Assembly: GCA_035495435.1 (NCBI GenBank)
Contig: DATJFV010000028.1
Location: 1-62,086 of the forward strand
Reading direction: 5' to 3'
Length of the DNA stretch: 62,086 bases
Origin: JBDSKH01 sp035495435
Lineage (GTDB): Bacteria; Actinomycetota; Actinomycetes; Actinomycetales; Microbacteriaceae
The notes beneath the pieces are model-generated. The model was given only the letters and a program-made list of their open reading frames with translations. It was not told the DNA's origin and did not search any database. Below are positions 34,612 to 42,771 of the stretch, piece by piece. Positions within the stretch are counted from its first letter, which is position 1; each line of letters opens with the position of its first letter. A program made the position numbers and the translations under genes.

Positions 34612-35535
34612 TCAGTGCCCGCGGCGTGCGATGAAGTCGAGGGCCTTCTGGGTGTCGGCCGTCACCTGTGCGTGCTTCTCAGGGCTCAGCGGGCCGCGTG
34701 GGGGCCTGGTCGGGCCACCGTAGGTGCGCCCGTGCAGATCCATCGAGAGCTTGATCGCCTGCACGAACTCGACCGTGGTGTCCCACCGGAACACCGTGAT
34801 GAGGTGCTGGTAGATCTCGAAGGCCCCGGCGATGTCGCCGGATTTCACCCGGTTGTAGATCTCCACGGCCTCCACGGGGAACACGTTCGGGTAGCCGGCG
34901 AACCATCCGTCGGCACCGACGACGAGGGATTCGAACAGCAGGTCGTCGCTGCCGCAGATGATGTCGATGTCGCACAGTTCGCGGATCGCCAGAACACGCC
35001 GCACGTCGCCGGAGAACTCCTTGATGGCGACGACCTCGGGGATCTCGGCGAGCCGTGCCACGAGGGGCGGCACGAGATCCACACGTGTCGAGAACGGGTT
35101 GTTGTAGGCCATGATCGGCAGCCCGACCTCGGCCACCTTGGAGAAGTGCTCGACGATCTCGTCGTGGTTCGCGGCGAAGATGGTCGGCGGCAGCAGCAGC
35201 AGGCCGTCGGCGCCGTCCTCGAGGGCGTACTCGGCCCACTTCCTCGCGGCGTGCCAGCCCGTGCCGTGGACGCCGGCGATCACGGGCCCGCGCCCGGCCA
35301 CCGCATCCACGGCGACCCGGATGACCTCGCGGCGCTCGTCATAGGTGAGGGCTTCGTACTCGCCGAGCGAGCCGTTGGGGCCGATGCCACGGCATCCGCT
35401 GGTCATCAGGAAGTCGCAGTGCTCGCCGAACCTGTCGAAGTCCACCGCCAGGCCCGCGGGGGCCGAGTCGTCCTCCCGGAACGGCAGGGTGGTCGCGACG
35501 ACGACGCCTCCCAGGTCGAAGTTCGGGTGCGTCAT
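34612..35535 (-). CDS. DHDPS-family lyase/dehydratase
   Basis: A 307-aa class I aldolase-fold enzyme. The Schiff-base lysine is in VVAIKEFSGDVRR, the tyrosine in IMAYNNPFST, and the pyruvate-binding loop reads GIGPNGSLGEYEALT. Members that sit next to a 2-oxoglutarate-semialdehyde dehydrogenase act as 5-dehydro-4-deoxyglucarate dehydratase, 2-keto-3-deoxy-sugar-acid dehydratase/aldolase, or pyrroline-4-hydroxy-2-carboxylate deaminase. The sequence alone does not choose, but the loop lacks the GTGEFFSL form I expect in the glucarate enzymes. It is first in a two-gene operon behind two operator repeats. Confidence 0.9.
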   Translation of the reverse strand: MTHPNFDLGGVVVATTLPFREDDSAPAGLAVDFDRFGEHCDFLMTSGCRGIGPNGSLGEYEALTYDERREVIRVAVDAVAGRGPVIAGVHGTGWHAARKWAEYALEDGADGLLLLPPTIFAANHDEIVEHFSKVAEVGLPIMAYNNPFSTRVDLVPPLVARLAEIPEVVAIKEFSGDVRRVLAIRELCDIDIICGSDDLLFESLVVGADGWFAGYPNVFPVEAVEIYNRVKSGDIAGAFEIYQHLITVFRWDTTVEFVQAIKLSMDLHGRTYGGPTRPPRGPLSPEKHAQVTADTQKALDFIARRGH

Positions 35536-35576
35536 GCGCTGCCTTTCGTGCCGGCCGGCGGTCCGGCGAGGTCCAT

Positions 35577-35611
35577 AGTGTGTAACATACTACAGCAGTA
35601 ACATACTACAG
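35577..35611 (-). promoter_or_regulatory. Tandem candidate GntR operators, site C
   Basis: Two copies of the 14-bp unit GTAACATACTACAG (35582-35595 and 35598-35611) repeat with a 16-bp period. The first extends to GTGTAACATACTAC (35580-35593), which differs from site E at one base in 14. They lie 45-75 bp upstream of the DHDPS-family gene and overlap TAGTAT/TATGTT -10-like boxes on the minus strand. Confidence 0.7.
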
Positions 35612-35649
35612 AAACGGCGCCGGTCATGCCAGCGGTGATCCGAGATCGG

Positions 35650-36327
35650 CTACGCCGTGGCGTCGGCCTCGCCGGGGCCCCACCAGCTCAGGATGTGAGC
35701 GATGTGCGACTCCATCAGCGACTCGAGTTCGGCACGATCGCCGTGCTCGATCAGGTCGAGGATGCCGTGGTGCTCCTCGGCCGACTTGCTCAGCTCCGGG
35801 CTCTCGGTCTTCTGGGCCAGGCCCACCATGCGGGTCTGCACCCGCAACTCCTTCACGAGTGCGACCAGGCGCCCATTGCCGTGCAGCGCGAGCAGGTCGA
35901 GGTGGAAGCGGCGGTCCGCCTCGAGGAACCCGGCCAGATCGCCCGCCTCGGCGTACTCGATGATCGAGTCGGCGCTCTTGCGCCACTTCGGCATCTGCTC
36001 TGCCGAGATCTGACCGACCAGGCCGGCCACGATGGGCGCCTCGAGCAGCTGTCGCAGTTCGAGGATCTCGCGCAGATCCTGCTCGCCGACCTCGGTGACG
36101 CGGAACCCCTTGTTGGCGACCGAGTACACGAAACCGCGCTGCTCGAGGTCGAGGATCGCCTCGCGCACCGGGGTGGCCGAGACATCGAACTCTGCGGCCA
36201 GCACCGGAACGGTGACCATCGTGCCGGGCGCGAGTTCGCCCGAGATGATCGCGTCCGACAGCGACTCGCGAATCCGCTCGCGGAGGCTCGCGGACTTCTT
36301 GAACTTGCGGATGCTGGAGGCGTACAT
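35650..36327 (-). CDS. GntR family regulator, FadR/FCD subfamily
   Basis: A 225-aa GntR regulator. The winged helix reads LRERIRESLSDAIISGEL and FDVSATPVREAILDLEQRG. The all-helical FCD effector domain has EILELRQLLEAP, FHLDLLALHGNG and the metal-site histidines in EEHHGILDLIEHGD and MESHIAHILSW. FCD regulators usually sense sugar acids, keto acids or related carboxylates. Central position and the motif copies at sites A-E make it the likely regulator of the whole 25.4-45.4 kb locus, including itself (site D). Confidence 0.93.
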   Translation of the reverse strand: MYASSIRKFKKSASLRERIRESLSDAIISGELAPGTMVTVPVLAAEFDVSATPVREAILDLEQRGFVYSVANKGFRVTEVGEQDLREILELRQLLEAPIVAGLVGQISAEQMPKWRKSADSIIEYAEAGDLAGFLEADRRFHLDLLALHGNGRLVALVKELRVQTRMVGLAQKTESPELSKSAEEHHGILDLIEHGDRAELESLMESHIAHILSWWGPGEADATA

Positions 36328-36380
36328 GGGGATCCTGCGCGTGGCGTCGGTCGTTGTAGAGGATGCTTCGAGGAGCCTAC

Positions 36381-36400
36381 CTTATGGCATGTCACACATC
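36381..36400 (-). promoter_or_regulatory. Candidate GntR operator, site D (autoregulation)
   Basis: On the minus strand GATGTGTGACATGC (36400-36387) runs into CATAAG (36386-36381), a possible -10 box. GTGTGACAT matches site E exactly over 9 bp. It lies 54-73 bp upstream of the GntR gene, in the 84-bp gap after the enolase-superfamily gene. Confidence 0.55.
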
Positions 36401-36411
36401 TGCGGGCCGGG

Positions 36412-37533
36412 TCATGGGCGGTGCGGATCGGTGGTGTCGACGGTGAACAGGTGCTCCAGGCCCTCGGTCTGCACCTCGATTCCCAGACCCGGCCCGGTCG
36501 GCGCCGATGCCCGTCCCCCGACCGATCGGGGCTGGTACCCGGCCACGTGACCGTCGGTCCAGTCGTTCATCGCCGACGCGTTCTGGAAGTTCTCCGGTCG
36601 CGTGCTCGCCGCAAGGTGGCTCACCGCGGCGGTCACGACATCGCCGCCCCAGGTGTCCTCGACGGACACCATCATGTCGAGCTCCTGCATGAGGTCGCGC
36701 ATGCGGGCCGCCTCGGTGAGACCGCCGACCCGGCTGATCTTGATGTTGATCGACACCGCCCCGGCGTCGTTCTTCGCGCGGAACACGTCGCTCAGGCTCA
36801 GGATCGACTCGTCCAGCACCAGGGGCAGGGCCGAGTGGCGCATCGCGAACGCCGAGTCCTCGGTGCTGCGGCAGGGCTGCTCGATGAAGATCGGCAATCC
36901 GGCCATCTCGGTCAGAGCGACCTGGGCGGCGCGGAGGTTCCAGCCACCGTTGGAGTCGGCGACGATGACGCTCTGCTGCTCGGCCACCTCGACCACCGCC
37001 CGCGTGCGGGCGGCGTCGTCATGCGGGTCGTTGCCCACCTTGAGCTGGAACCGGTGGATGCCGGCCTCCTGCCGGGCGACCACGAACTCGGCCATCTCCG
37101 CGGGGCTGCGCAGCGGGACGGCCTCGTAGAGCGGGAAGTCCTCCTGCAGCACACCGCCCAGCAGCTTCGCGATCGGCTGCCCGGCGGCCTTCCCCAGGAT
37201 GTCCCAGCAGGCGACATCAATCGCCGACTTGGCGTAGCCGCCGCCCAGCAGCTCCGCGTCCATGGCGCGGCGCACCGATCCGATGCTCGTCGGGTCGGCG
37301 CCGATGACGGCGGGGGCGATCGTGCGCAATGCCGCGCGCACCTCCGCCCAATGCGTCGGGAGGTACCGATTGCCGAGCGGGGTGATCTCCCCCCAGCCCT
37401 CCAGTCCCTCGTCGGTGCGGAGCCGCACGAGGGTGCCGACCTCGGAGACCGCGGCGCGGTTGCCCGACATCACGTACTCCCCGTGGGCATAGATGAGGTC
37501 ATAGCCGAAGCAGTCCACGGCAACGATCTTCAT
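36412..37533 (-). CDS. Enolase superfamily enzyme (mandelate racemase/muconate lactonising type)
   Basis: A 373-aa enzyme with the MLE-subgroup active site. The lysine is in RFQLKVGND (QxK rather than KxK) and the metal ligands are in IVADSNGGW, IFIEQPC and LVLDESIL. The second lysine is in INIKISRVGG. The N-terminal cap has YAHGEYVMSGNRAAVSEVGT. The pattern recalls hydroxyproline betaine epimerases and cis-3-hydroxyproline dehydratases more than sugar-acid dehydratases, from memory of those families. It is the third gene of an operon with two proline peptidases (ATGA overlap), which fits an imino-acid substrate. A sugar-acid dehydratase is the alternative. Confidence 0.88.
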   Translation of the reverse strand: MKIVAVDCFGYDLIYAHGEYVMSGNRAAVSEVGTLVRLRTDEGLEGWGEITPLGNRYLPTHWAEVRAALRTIAPAVIGADPTSIGSVRRAMDAELLGGGYAKSAIDVACWDILGKAAGQPIAKLLGGVLQEDFPLYEAVPLRSPAEMAEFVVARQEAGIHRFQLKVGNDPHDDAARTRAVVEVAEQQSVIVADSNGGWNLRAAQVALTEMAGLPIFIEQPCRSTEDSAFAMRHSALPLVLDESILSLSDVFRAKNDAGAVSINIKISRVGGLTEAARMRDLMQELDMMVSVEDTWGGDVVTAAVSHLAASTRPENFQNASAMNDWTDGHVAGYQPRSVGGRASAPTGPGLGIEVQTEGLEHLFTVDTTDPHRP

Positions 37534-38954
37534 GAGGCGTCCTTTCTGGGGTGGGTCGTCGTGTCCGCGACCCAGCGCTCGAGCCCGCTGGCGTCGATGG
37601 GCAGCGCCGCGGAGATCACCTCGTTCCCGTCAGGGGTGACGAGCACATCGTCCTCGATGCGCACGCCGATGCCGCGCAGCTCGGGCGGCAGGGTGAGGTC
37701 GTTCTGATGAAAATACAGGCCGGGCTCGACGGTCAGCACCATGCCGGTCTCCAGCGTGCCGCCCCAGTACGCCTCGTGGCGGCTGCCGGAGCAGTCGTGC
37801 ACGTCGAGACCCAGGTGATGTCCGATGTCGCAGATGATGTAGCGGCGATGATGCTGGCCCGCCTCGCTCACCGCCTCGTCGACCGAGACATCGAGCAGCC
37901 CCCAGTCGTGCAGGCCGCGGGCCAGCACCTCGAGCGAGGCGAAGTTGAAGTCGGTCCAGGCGCGGCCCGGCCCCACGGCGTCCAGGCCGGCCAGGTGCGC
38001 CTTCTCGACCAGATCGTGGACCTGGCGCTGGGCGGAGGAGAAGGTGCCGCCGGCCGGGAAGGTGCGCGTGACATCCGCCGTGTAGAACGTCGAGATCTCG
38101 ACCCCGCCGTCGAGGAGGATGAGCTGATCCTCCTCGATCGGGCCGTCGCAGCGCGTCCAGTGCAGCACGGGAGCGTGCGCTCCCGCCGCCACGATCGAGA
38201 TGTAGCCCGTGCCGTTGCCGAGTGTGCGGGCGTGACGGTCGAATGTGCCCTGCAGCCAGCGCTCGCCGCCGAACTCCATCGCGGCGGTGAGCTCGGCACG
38301 CACGGCCTCGAACCCCGCGACCGAGGCATCGACGGACCGGCGCAGCTCGGCGATCTCCCAGTCGTCCTTGATCAGGCGGAGCTCTGACAACCGACTCACC
38401 AGCTCCGGAGCGATGCCGGGCAGCCCGGTCGGGATCGGGGTGACCCGGCCCGCGACCAGCACCTGATCCGCGGAGGGAAGCCGGCGCAGCCACTCCTGCG
38501 CGTCGGCCAGGGGGCGCACCGTCATCCCCAGCGCGTCCTGCCAGGCGTCGAGCGGTGCAGTGTCGCCGACGTAGAGCGGACTGTGGTTGCGGCTGTCGAC
38601 GAAGCCGTCCTGCTGCGGCGTGATCGGCGGGGGAGCGAACAGCACGGATTCGTGGCCGCCGGGCTGCGGCAGCATCACCAGCACCGCCCCCTCGATGTTG
38701 CATCCGGTGAGCCAGAGGAAGTCGCTGTCGGGGCGGAACGGGAACAGGTTGTCGTCGTTGCGCAGCATGGATCCCCCGGCGAAGACCACGAGGGCCGTGC
38801 CGGGGAACTCCGCCGAGAGCGCCGCGCGATGCCGGGCGACGGATGCCGCGTGGTCCGGCCCGAGAGGCGGGTCGAACTGCAGCGGACCCCAGCCGTGGCG
38901 CATGCGCTCGACGAAGTCGGCGTTGCGGCCCAGCCGCGGAAGCGAGCGATTCAC
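37530..38954 (-). CDS. Xaa-Pro aminopeptidase (M24B, aminopeptidase P family)
   Basis: A 474-aa protein with the N-terminal aminopeptidase P domain (LVVFAGGSMLRNDDNLFPFR, DSDFLWLTGCN) and an M24 catalytic domain. The metal ligands are in ILLDGGVE, FYTADVTRTFP, DIGHHLGLDVHD, LTVEPGLYF and GVRIEDDVLV. It removes the N-terminal residue from peptides with proline (or hydroxyproline) in position 2. No signal peptide, so it is cytoplasmic. GTG 38954 overlaps the upstream peptidase stop, and its own stop overlaps the enolase-family start. Confidence 0.93.
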   Translation of the reverse strand: MNRSLPRLGRNADFVERMRHGWGPLQFDPPLGPDHAASVARHRAALSAEFPGTALVVFAGGSMLRNDDNLFPFRPDSDFLWLTGCNIEGAVLVMLPQPGGHESVLFAPPPITPQQDGFVDSRNHSPLYVGDTAPLDAWQDALGMTVRPLADAQEWLRRLPSADQVLVAGRVTPIPTGLPGIAPELVSRLSELRLIKDDWEIAELRRSVDASVAGFEAVRAELTAAMEFGGERWLQGTFDRHARTLGNGTGYISIVAAGAHAPVLHWTRCDGPIEEDQLILLDGGVEISTFYTADVTRTFPAGGTFSSAQRQVHDLVEKAHLAGLDAVGPGRAWTDFNFASLEVLARGLHDWGLLDVSVDEAVSEAGQHHRRYIICDIGHHLGLDVHDCSGSRHEAYWGGTLETGMVLTVEPGLYFHQNDLTLPPELRGIGVRIEDDVLVTPDGNEVISAALPIDASGLERWVADTTTHPRKDAS

Positions 38955-40234
38955 GATAGGGGTCCTCCTGTGTCGGTGACGGAGTCGATGAGCCGGCGCA
39001 CGATGCCCGGGTCGTGGAACAGCCCGTCGTGCTGGTACTGGTTCGTGACCCACAGCCGGCAGTTGCCGAGAAGCGCTGCCGTGGTCGTGGCGAACTCGAT
39101 GTCGACGAAGATGTCATCGAAGTACGAGATCGCCGACACCGGCACCTCGTTCGCCCGGAGCCGCGGCAGGTCGTACAGCACGCTGTAGTCCTCGTTCGCC
39201 GCCAGGGCCTCGGTCGCCTGCGCGAACGGACGCAGCGAGCGGATCTCGTGCAGCATCCAGGGCGCCATCATCTCGCCGGTGAACAGCACCGGGCGCGCGT
39301 CGGGCCCGAACTCGGGGAACTCCGCCCGCATCCGCTCGGCCGCCCAGTTCGTCGCGCCGGGACCGTTCGCGTACAGGCTCTCCTGCATGACGACGAACAG
39401 CGGATTGTCATCGTACGAGGTCCACGAGGCGATCTGCGCGAGGAAGGTGTCGGTCAGTGCCCCGTCGGCGAGGGCGTCATCGAGCAGCCAGTGCATCCGC
39501 TCCATGCCGCCCTCGAGGCCCAGGTCGAGCCCCATGCCCTGGAACCGTCGCAGGGTCAGCAGGTCGCCATCCGGCAGCACGGGCGGCTCGGCCTCCACCG
39601 TCTCGACGATCCGTTGCACGATCTCGCGGTCGCCCGGATACCGCTCGAGGTACTCGGCGTTGCGGCGGGCCACCCGGGGGTAGGTGTGCCGGTAGACGTC
39701 GTCGGCGGAGGGGGTGACGCTCGTCATGCCGCCCGATACGTAGCAGGCGGCCAGTGCCTCCGGATGGGTCGAGAGGTACGCCAGCGTGATGAAGCCGCCG
39801 TAGCTGTGCCCGAGCGTCTGCCAGCGGATGCCCCCGTAGACCCTGCGGCGCAGTTCTTCGAGGTCGGCGACGATCGAGTCGGCGCGAAAGCAGAGCAGGT
39901 ACGACACGGCCTCGGCCGGGGTCATCCCCGCCAGCGTCGAGCCCTGAACGCGTGAGCTGCGCCCGGTGCCGCGCTGGTCCATCAGCACCAGCCGATGGGT
40001 GCGGAGGATCTCGGTGAGCCATCCCTGTGAGGAATCGGGCCGCGGCGACTTGCCGCCCGGACCGCCCTGCAGGAACACCATCACCGGCAGGTCGTCGCCG
40101 CGTCGGGCAGGGTCGACGATCTCGCGGGCGAAGAGCCGGTTGACGCGGCCGTCGTCGGGGCGGGTCCAGTCCAGCGGTACCGTCAACTCGTGGTCGGTCA
40201 CGGCCATGCCGGGGATCAGATACGTCTCGGTCAC
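38951..40234 (-). CDS. Proline iminopeptidase (alpha/beta hydrolase, S33 family)
   Basis: A 427-aa alpha/beta hydrolase of the large actinobacterial prolyl aminopeptidase type. The oxyanion motif is VFLQGGPGGKSP, with LVLMDQRGTGRSSRV. The nucleophile serine is in QTLGHSYGGFITLAYLS and the catalytic histidine is probably in QYQHDGLFHDP. It releases N-terminal proline or hydroxyproline from peptides. It is the first gene of the peptidase-enolase operon; its GTG start (40234) lies 36 bp from operator site E, which it shares with the divergent sulfatase operon. Confidence 0.92.
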   Translation of the reverse strand: MTETYLIPGMAVTDHELTVPLDWTRPDDGRVNRLFAREIVDPARRGDDLPVMVFLQGGPGGKSPRPDSSQGWLTEILRTHRLVLMDQRGTGRSSRVQGSTLAGMTPAEAVSYLLCFRADSIVADLEELRRRVYGGIRWQTLGHSYGGFITLAYLSTHPEALAACYVSGGMTSVTPSADDVYRHTYPRVARRNAEYLERYPGDREIVQRIVETVEAEPPVLPDGDLLTLRRFQGMGLDLGLEGGMERMHWLLDDALADGALTDTFLAQIASWTSYDDNPLFVVMQESLYANGPGATNWAAERMRAEFPEFGPDARPVLFTGEMMAPWMLHEIRSLRPFAQATEALAANEDYSVLYDLPRLRANEVPVSAISYFDDIFVDIEFATTTAALLGNCRLWVTNQYQHDGLFHDPGIVRRLIDSVTDTGGPLS

Positions 40235-40269
40235 CGTTGTCCCTTCGAGCCACTGGCCGCTGCTGTACA

Positions 40270-40283
40270 GTGTGACATACTAC
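40270..40283. promoter_or_regulatory. Candidate GntR operator, site E, in a divergent promoter
   Basis: GTGTGACATACTAC (40270-40283) matches site C at 13 of 14 bases. It contains a plus-strand -10-like CATACT (40276-40281). It sits in the 68-bp gap between the peptidase operon (minus) and the sulfatase operon (plus), so one bound dimer could control both. Confidence 0.7.
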
Positions 40284-40302
40284 GAGCGTGAGGAGCGACG
40301 AC

Positions 40303-41922
40303 GTGCCCGAGGCCGAGACCCCGCGTCGCGCCCCGCACGTGATCGTGATCCTCGCCGACGACATGGGCTACTCCGACGTGTCGTGCTACGGCGGAGAGAT
40401 CCCCACACCCGCGATCGACGCGCTCGCCGCATCCGGCGTCCGGTTCACGCAGTTCTACAACACCGCGCGGTGCTCGCCCTCCCGCGCCTCCCTCCTGACC
40501 GGGCTGCACCCCCACCAGACCGGCGTCGGCATCCTCACCGAGAACGAGGCACCCGACGGGTACGACGGTGAACTCAACGACCGCTGCGCGACCGTCGCCG
40601 AACTCCTGGCGGCCTCCGAGTACACGAGTTACCTCGCCGGCAAGTGGCATCTCGCGGCCGACATCGAGACGCCCAATGGTGCCTGGCCGACCCGCCGCGG
40701 ATTCGACCGCTTCTACGGCGTCCTGCAGGGCGCCTGCAGCTACTTCAACCCCGGCGACCTGCTGATGCGCGACGAGACGCGGGTCGACGACGCCCGTGAC
40801 CCCGACTTCTACCTCACCGACGCCATCTCCGATGAGGCGTCGCGCCTCATCGCACGCCACGTCGAGGACACACCGCAGCATCCGTTCTTCCTCTTCGTCT
40901 CGTACACCGCACCGCACTGGCCGCTGCACGCGCCCGAGGCCGACATCGCGCGCTTCCGGCATCACTACGACGCCGGATGGGACCAGCTGCGCCGCGAGCG
41001 GCGCGAACGTCAGCAGGAACTCGGCATCCTCGACGACCAGTGGCAGCTGACCGACCGCGACCCCGAGGTGCCCGCCTGGGACGACGTCGCCGACCCGGAC
41101 TGGCAGGCCCGGCGCATGGAGGTGTACGCGGCGCAGGTGCACCGGATGGACGCCGGCATCGGCCGCATCGTGCAGACCCTGCGCGACCTGGGCCAGCTCG
41201 ACGACACGCTCATCCTGTTCCTCTCGGACAACGGCGGCTGCGCCGAGGAGCTCGACTTCGACCTGTCTCCGTACAGCGAACCCCGCACCCGCGCCGGTGC
41301 GGAGGTGCGGTTCGGCAACGAGCCCGGCATCGTCCCCGGCGATGAAGGTACCTACGCCAGCTACGGCCGGCCGTGGGCCAACCTCTCCAACGCCCCGTTC
41401 CGGGAGTACAAGCACTGGGTGCACGAAGGTGGGATCGCGACCCCGCTCGTCGTGCACTGGCCGGCCGGTATCGGGACCGACCCCCGCATCCGCCACCAGC
41501 CGTTCCAACTCACCGACATCGTGCCCACCGTGCTGGACGCCGCCCGCGCCCACTACCCCGCAGAGGTCGACGGCCGCCCGATCCTCCCGTCGGAGGGCGT
41601 CAGCATGCTCCCCGTGATGCGCGGAGCGACGGCGCCCGAGCGCTCGCTGTTCTGGGAGCACGAGGGCAACGGCGCGGTGCGCTCCGGGCGCTGGAAGCTG
41701 GTGCGCAAGTACGGCGAGCCGTGGGAGCTCTACGACATTGACGTCGATCGCACCGAACTCCACGACCTCGCCGCCGCCCACCCCGACCTGGTCGCCCGGC
41801 TCTCCGCCGAGTACCAGCAGTGGGCCGAGCGCTGCGGGGTCAAACCGCGCGACGAGCTTCTGAGGGCACGCCTGCGGCGCGCTACGACACCCGAGGCGCC
41901 GCAGCCCGCGGACCCGGCATAA
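40303..41922 (+). CDS. Type I (formylglycine) sulfatase (1)
   Basis: About 539 aa. Metal ligands are in VILADDMGYSDVSCYGGE. The maturation motif C-x-P-x-R is NTARCSPSRASLLTG (Cys57), to be converted to formylglycine. Further motifs are YLAGKWHLA, SYTAPHWPLHAP and FLSDNGG. It is arylsulfatase-like and hydrolyses a sulfate ester. No signal peptide is visible, so it is probably cytoplasmic. Two in-frame starts exist, GTG 40288 (would be nearly leaderless) and GTG 40303 (Shine-Dalgarno AGGAG, 7-nt spacer); the latter is chosen. First gene of the sulfatase operon. Confidence 0.93.
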   Translation: MPEAETPRRAPHVIVILADDMGYSDVSCYGGEIPTPAIDALAASGVRFTQFYNTARCSPSRASLLTGLHPHQTGVGILTENEAPDGYDGELNDRCATVAELLAASEYTSYLAGKWHLAADIETPNGAWPTRRGFDRFYGVLQGACSYFNPGDLLMRDETRVDDARDPDFYLTDAISDEASRLIARHVEDTPQHPFFLFVSYTAPHWPLHAPEADIARFRHHYDAGWDQLRRERRERQQELGILDDQWQLTDRDPEVPAWDDVADPDWQARRMEVYAAQVHRMDAGIGRIVQTLRDLGQLDDTLILFLSDNGGCAEELDFDLSPYSEPRTRAGAEVRFGNEPGIVPGDEGTYASYGRPWANLSNAPFREYKHWVHEGGIATPLVVHWPAGIGTDPRIRHQPFQLTDIVPTVLDAARAHYPAEVDGRPILPSEGVSMLPVMRGATAPERSLFWEHEGNGAVRSGRWKLVRKYGEPWELYDIDVDRTELHDLAAAHPDLVARLSAEYQQWAERCGVKPRDELLRARLRRATTPEAPQPADPA

Positions 41923-41939
41923 CCACAGCGGAGGACGAG

Positions 41940-42743
41940 ATGTCGATAGTCATGAAAGAGCGCCAGGGCCCGCTCCGGGTCGTGGTGTGGGGCGAGAACC
42001 GCCACGAGCAGGTCGAGCCGGCGGTCGCCAAGCGCTACCCGACCGGCATGCACCAGACCATCCGGGAGGGGATCGAGGAGTTCCTCGGCGAGAAGGCGAT
42101 CGTGACGACCGCCACCCTCGACGAACCCGAGCACGGCCTCACCGAGGAGCGTCTCGCCGAGACCGACGTGCTCACCTGGTGGGGCCACGCCGCGCACGCC
42201 GAGGTCGATGACGCGGTGGTCGAGCGCATCCACCAGCACGTGCTGGCGGGAATGGGCCTGGTGGTGCTGCATTCCGGGCACTGGTCGAAGATCTTCATGA
42301 AGCTGATGGGCACCACCTGCACGCTGCGCTGGCGCTCCAAGCACGACCGCGAGGTGGTGTGGACGGTCGACCCGACCCATCCGATCGCCCAGGGCATCCC
42401 GCACCCGATCGTCATCGAGGAGCAGGAGATGTACGGGGAGTTCTTCGACATCCCGGCACCCGACGAACTGATCTTCATCAGCTCGTTCACCGGCGGAGAG
42501 GTGTTCCGCAGCGGCTGCACCTGGCGCCGCGGCAACGGCAAGATCTTCTACTTCAGCCCCGGCGACCAGGCCTACCCCGTCTACTACCACCCCGACGTGC
42601 GGCACGTGATCGCGAACGGGGTCGAGTGGGCGGCATCCGACCGTCCCACCCGCGAGGTCCCGGTGCTGCTGCGCTACACCGAGGGCGACTTCTTCACCGG
42701 CTACGACTACGACGGGCCGTTCGAACCGGGCGACCCGCTGTGA
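41940..42743 (+). CDS. ThuA domain protein
   Basis: A 267-aa protein with the ThuA (PF06283) GATase1-like fold: RVVVWGENRHEQ, DVLTWWGHAAHAEV, GLVVLHSGHWSKIFMKLMGT and IFYFSPGDQAYPVYYHPDV. ThuA takes part in oxidative (3-keto) trehalose/maltitol use in rhizobia together with a Gfo/Idh partner, ThuB. The Gfo/Idh enzymes of this locus could be its partners. A strong Shine-Dalgarno (GGAGG, 41930-41934) precedes ATG 41940. It lies between the two sulfatase genes, so it should act on the desulfated product. Confidence 0.9.
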   Translation: MSIVMKERQGPLRVVVWGENRHEQVEPAVAKRYPTGMHQTIREGIEEFLGEKAIVTTATLDEPEHGLTEERLAETDVLTWWGHAAHAEVDDAVVERIHQHVLAGMGLVVLHSGHWSKIFMKLMGTTCTLRWRSKHDREVVWTVDPTHPIAQGIPHPIVIEEQEMYGEFFDIPAPDELIFISSFTGGEVFRSGCTWRRGNGKIFYFSPGDQAYPVYYHPDVRHVIANGVEWAASDRPTREVPVLLRYTEGDFFTGYDYDGPFEPGDPL

Positions 42744-42771
42744 GGTCCGACGCGGCGACGGGGTGACGGGC

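Noticed and set aside
35580..35611. The repeated GTAACATACTACAG considered as the start of a CRISPR-like or mobile repeat array.
   Set aside because: Only two copies with a 16-bp period and a related copy at a distant promoter; this fits tandem operators.
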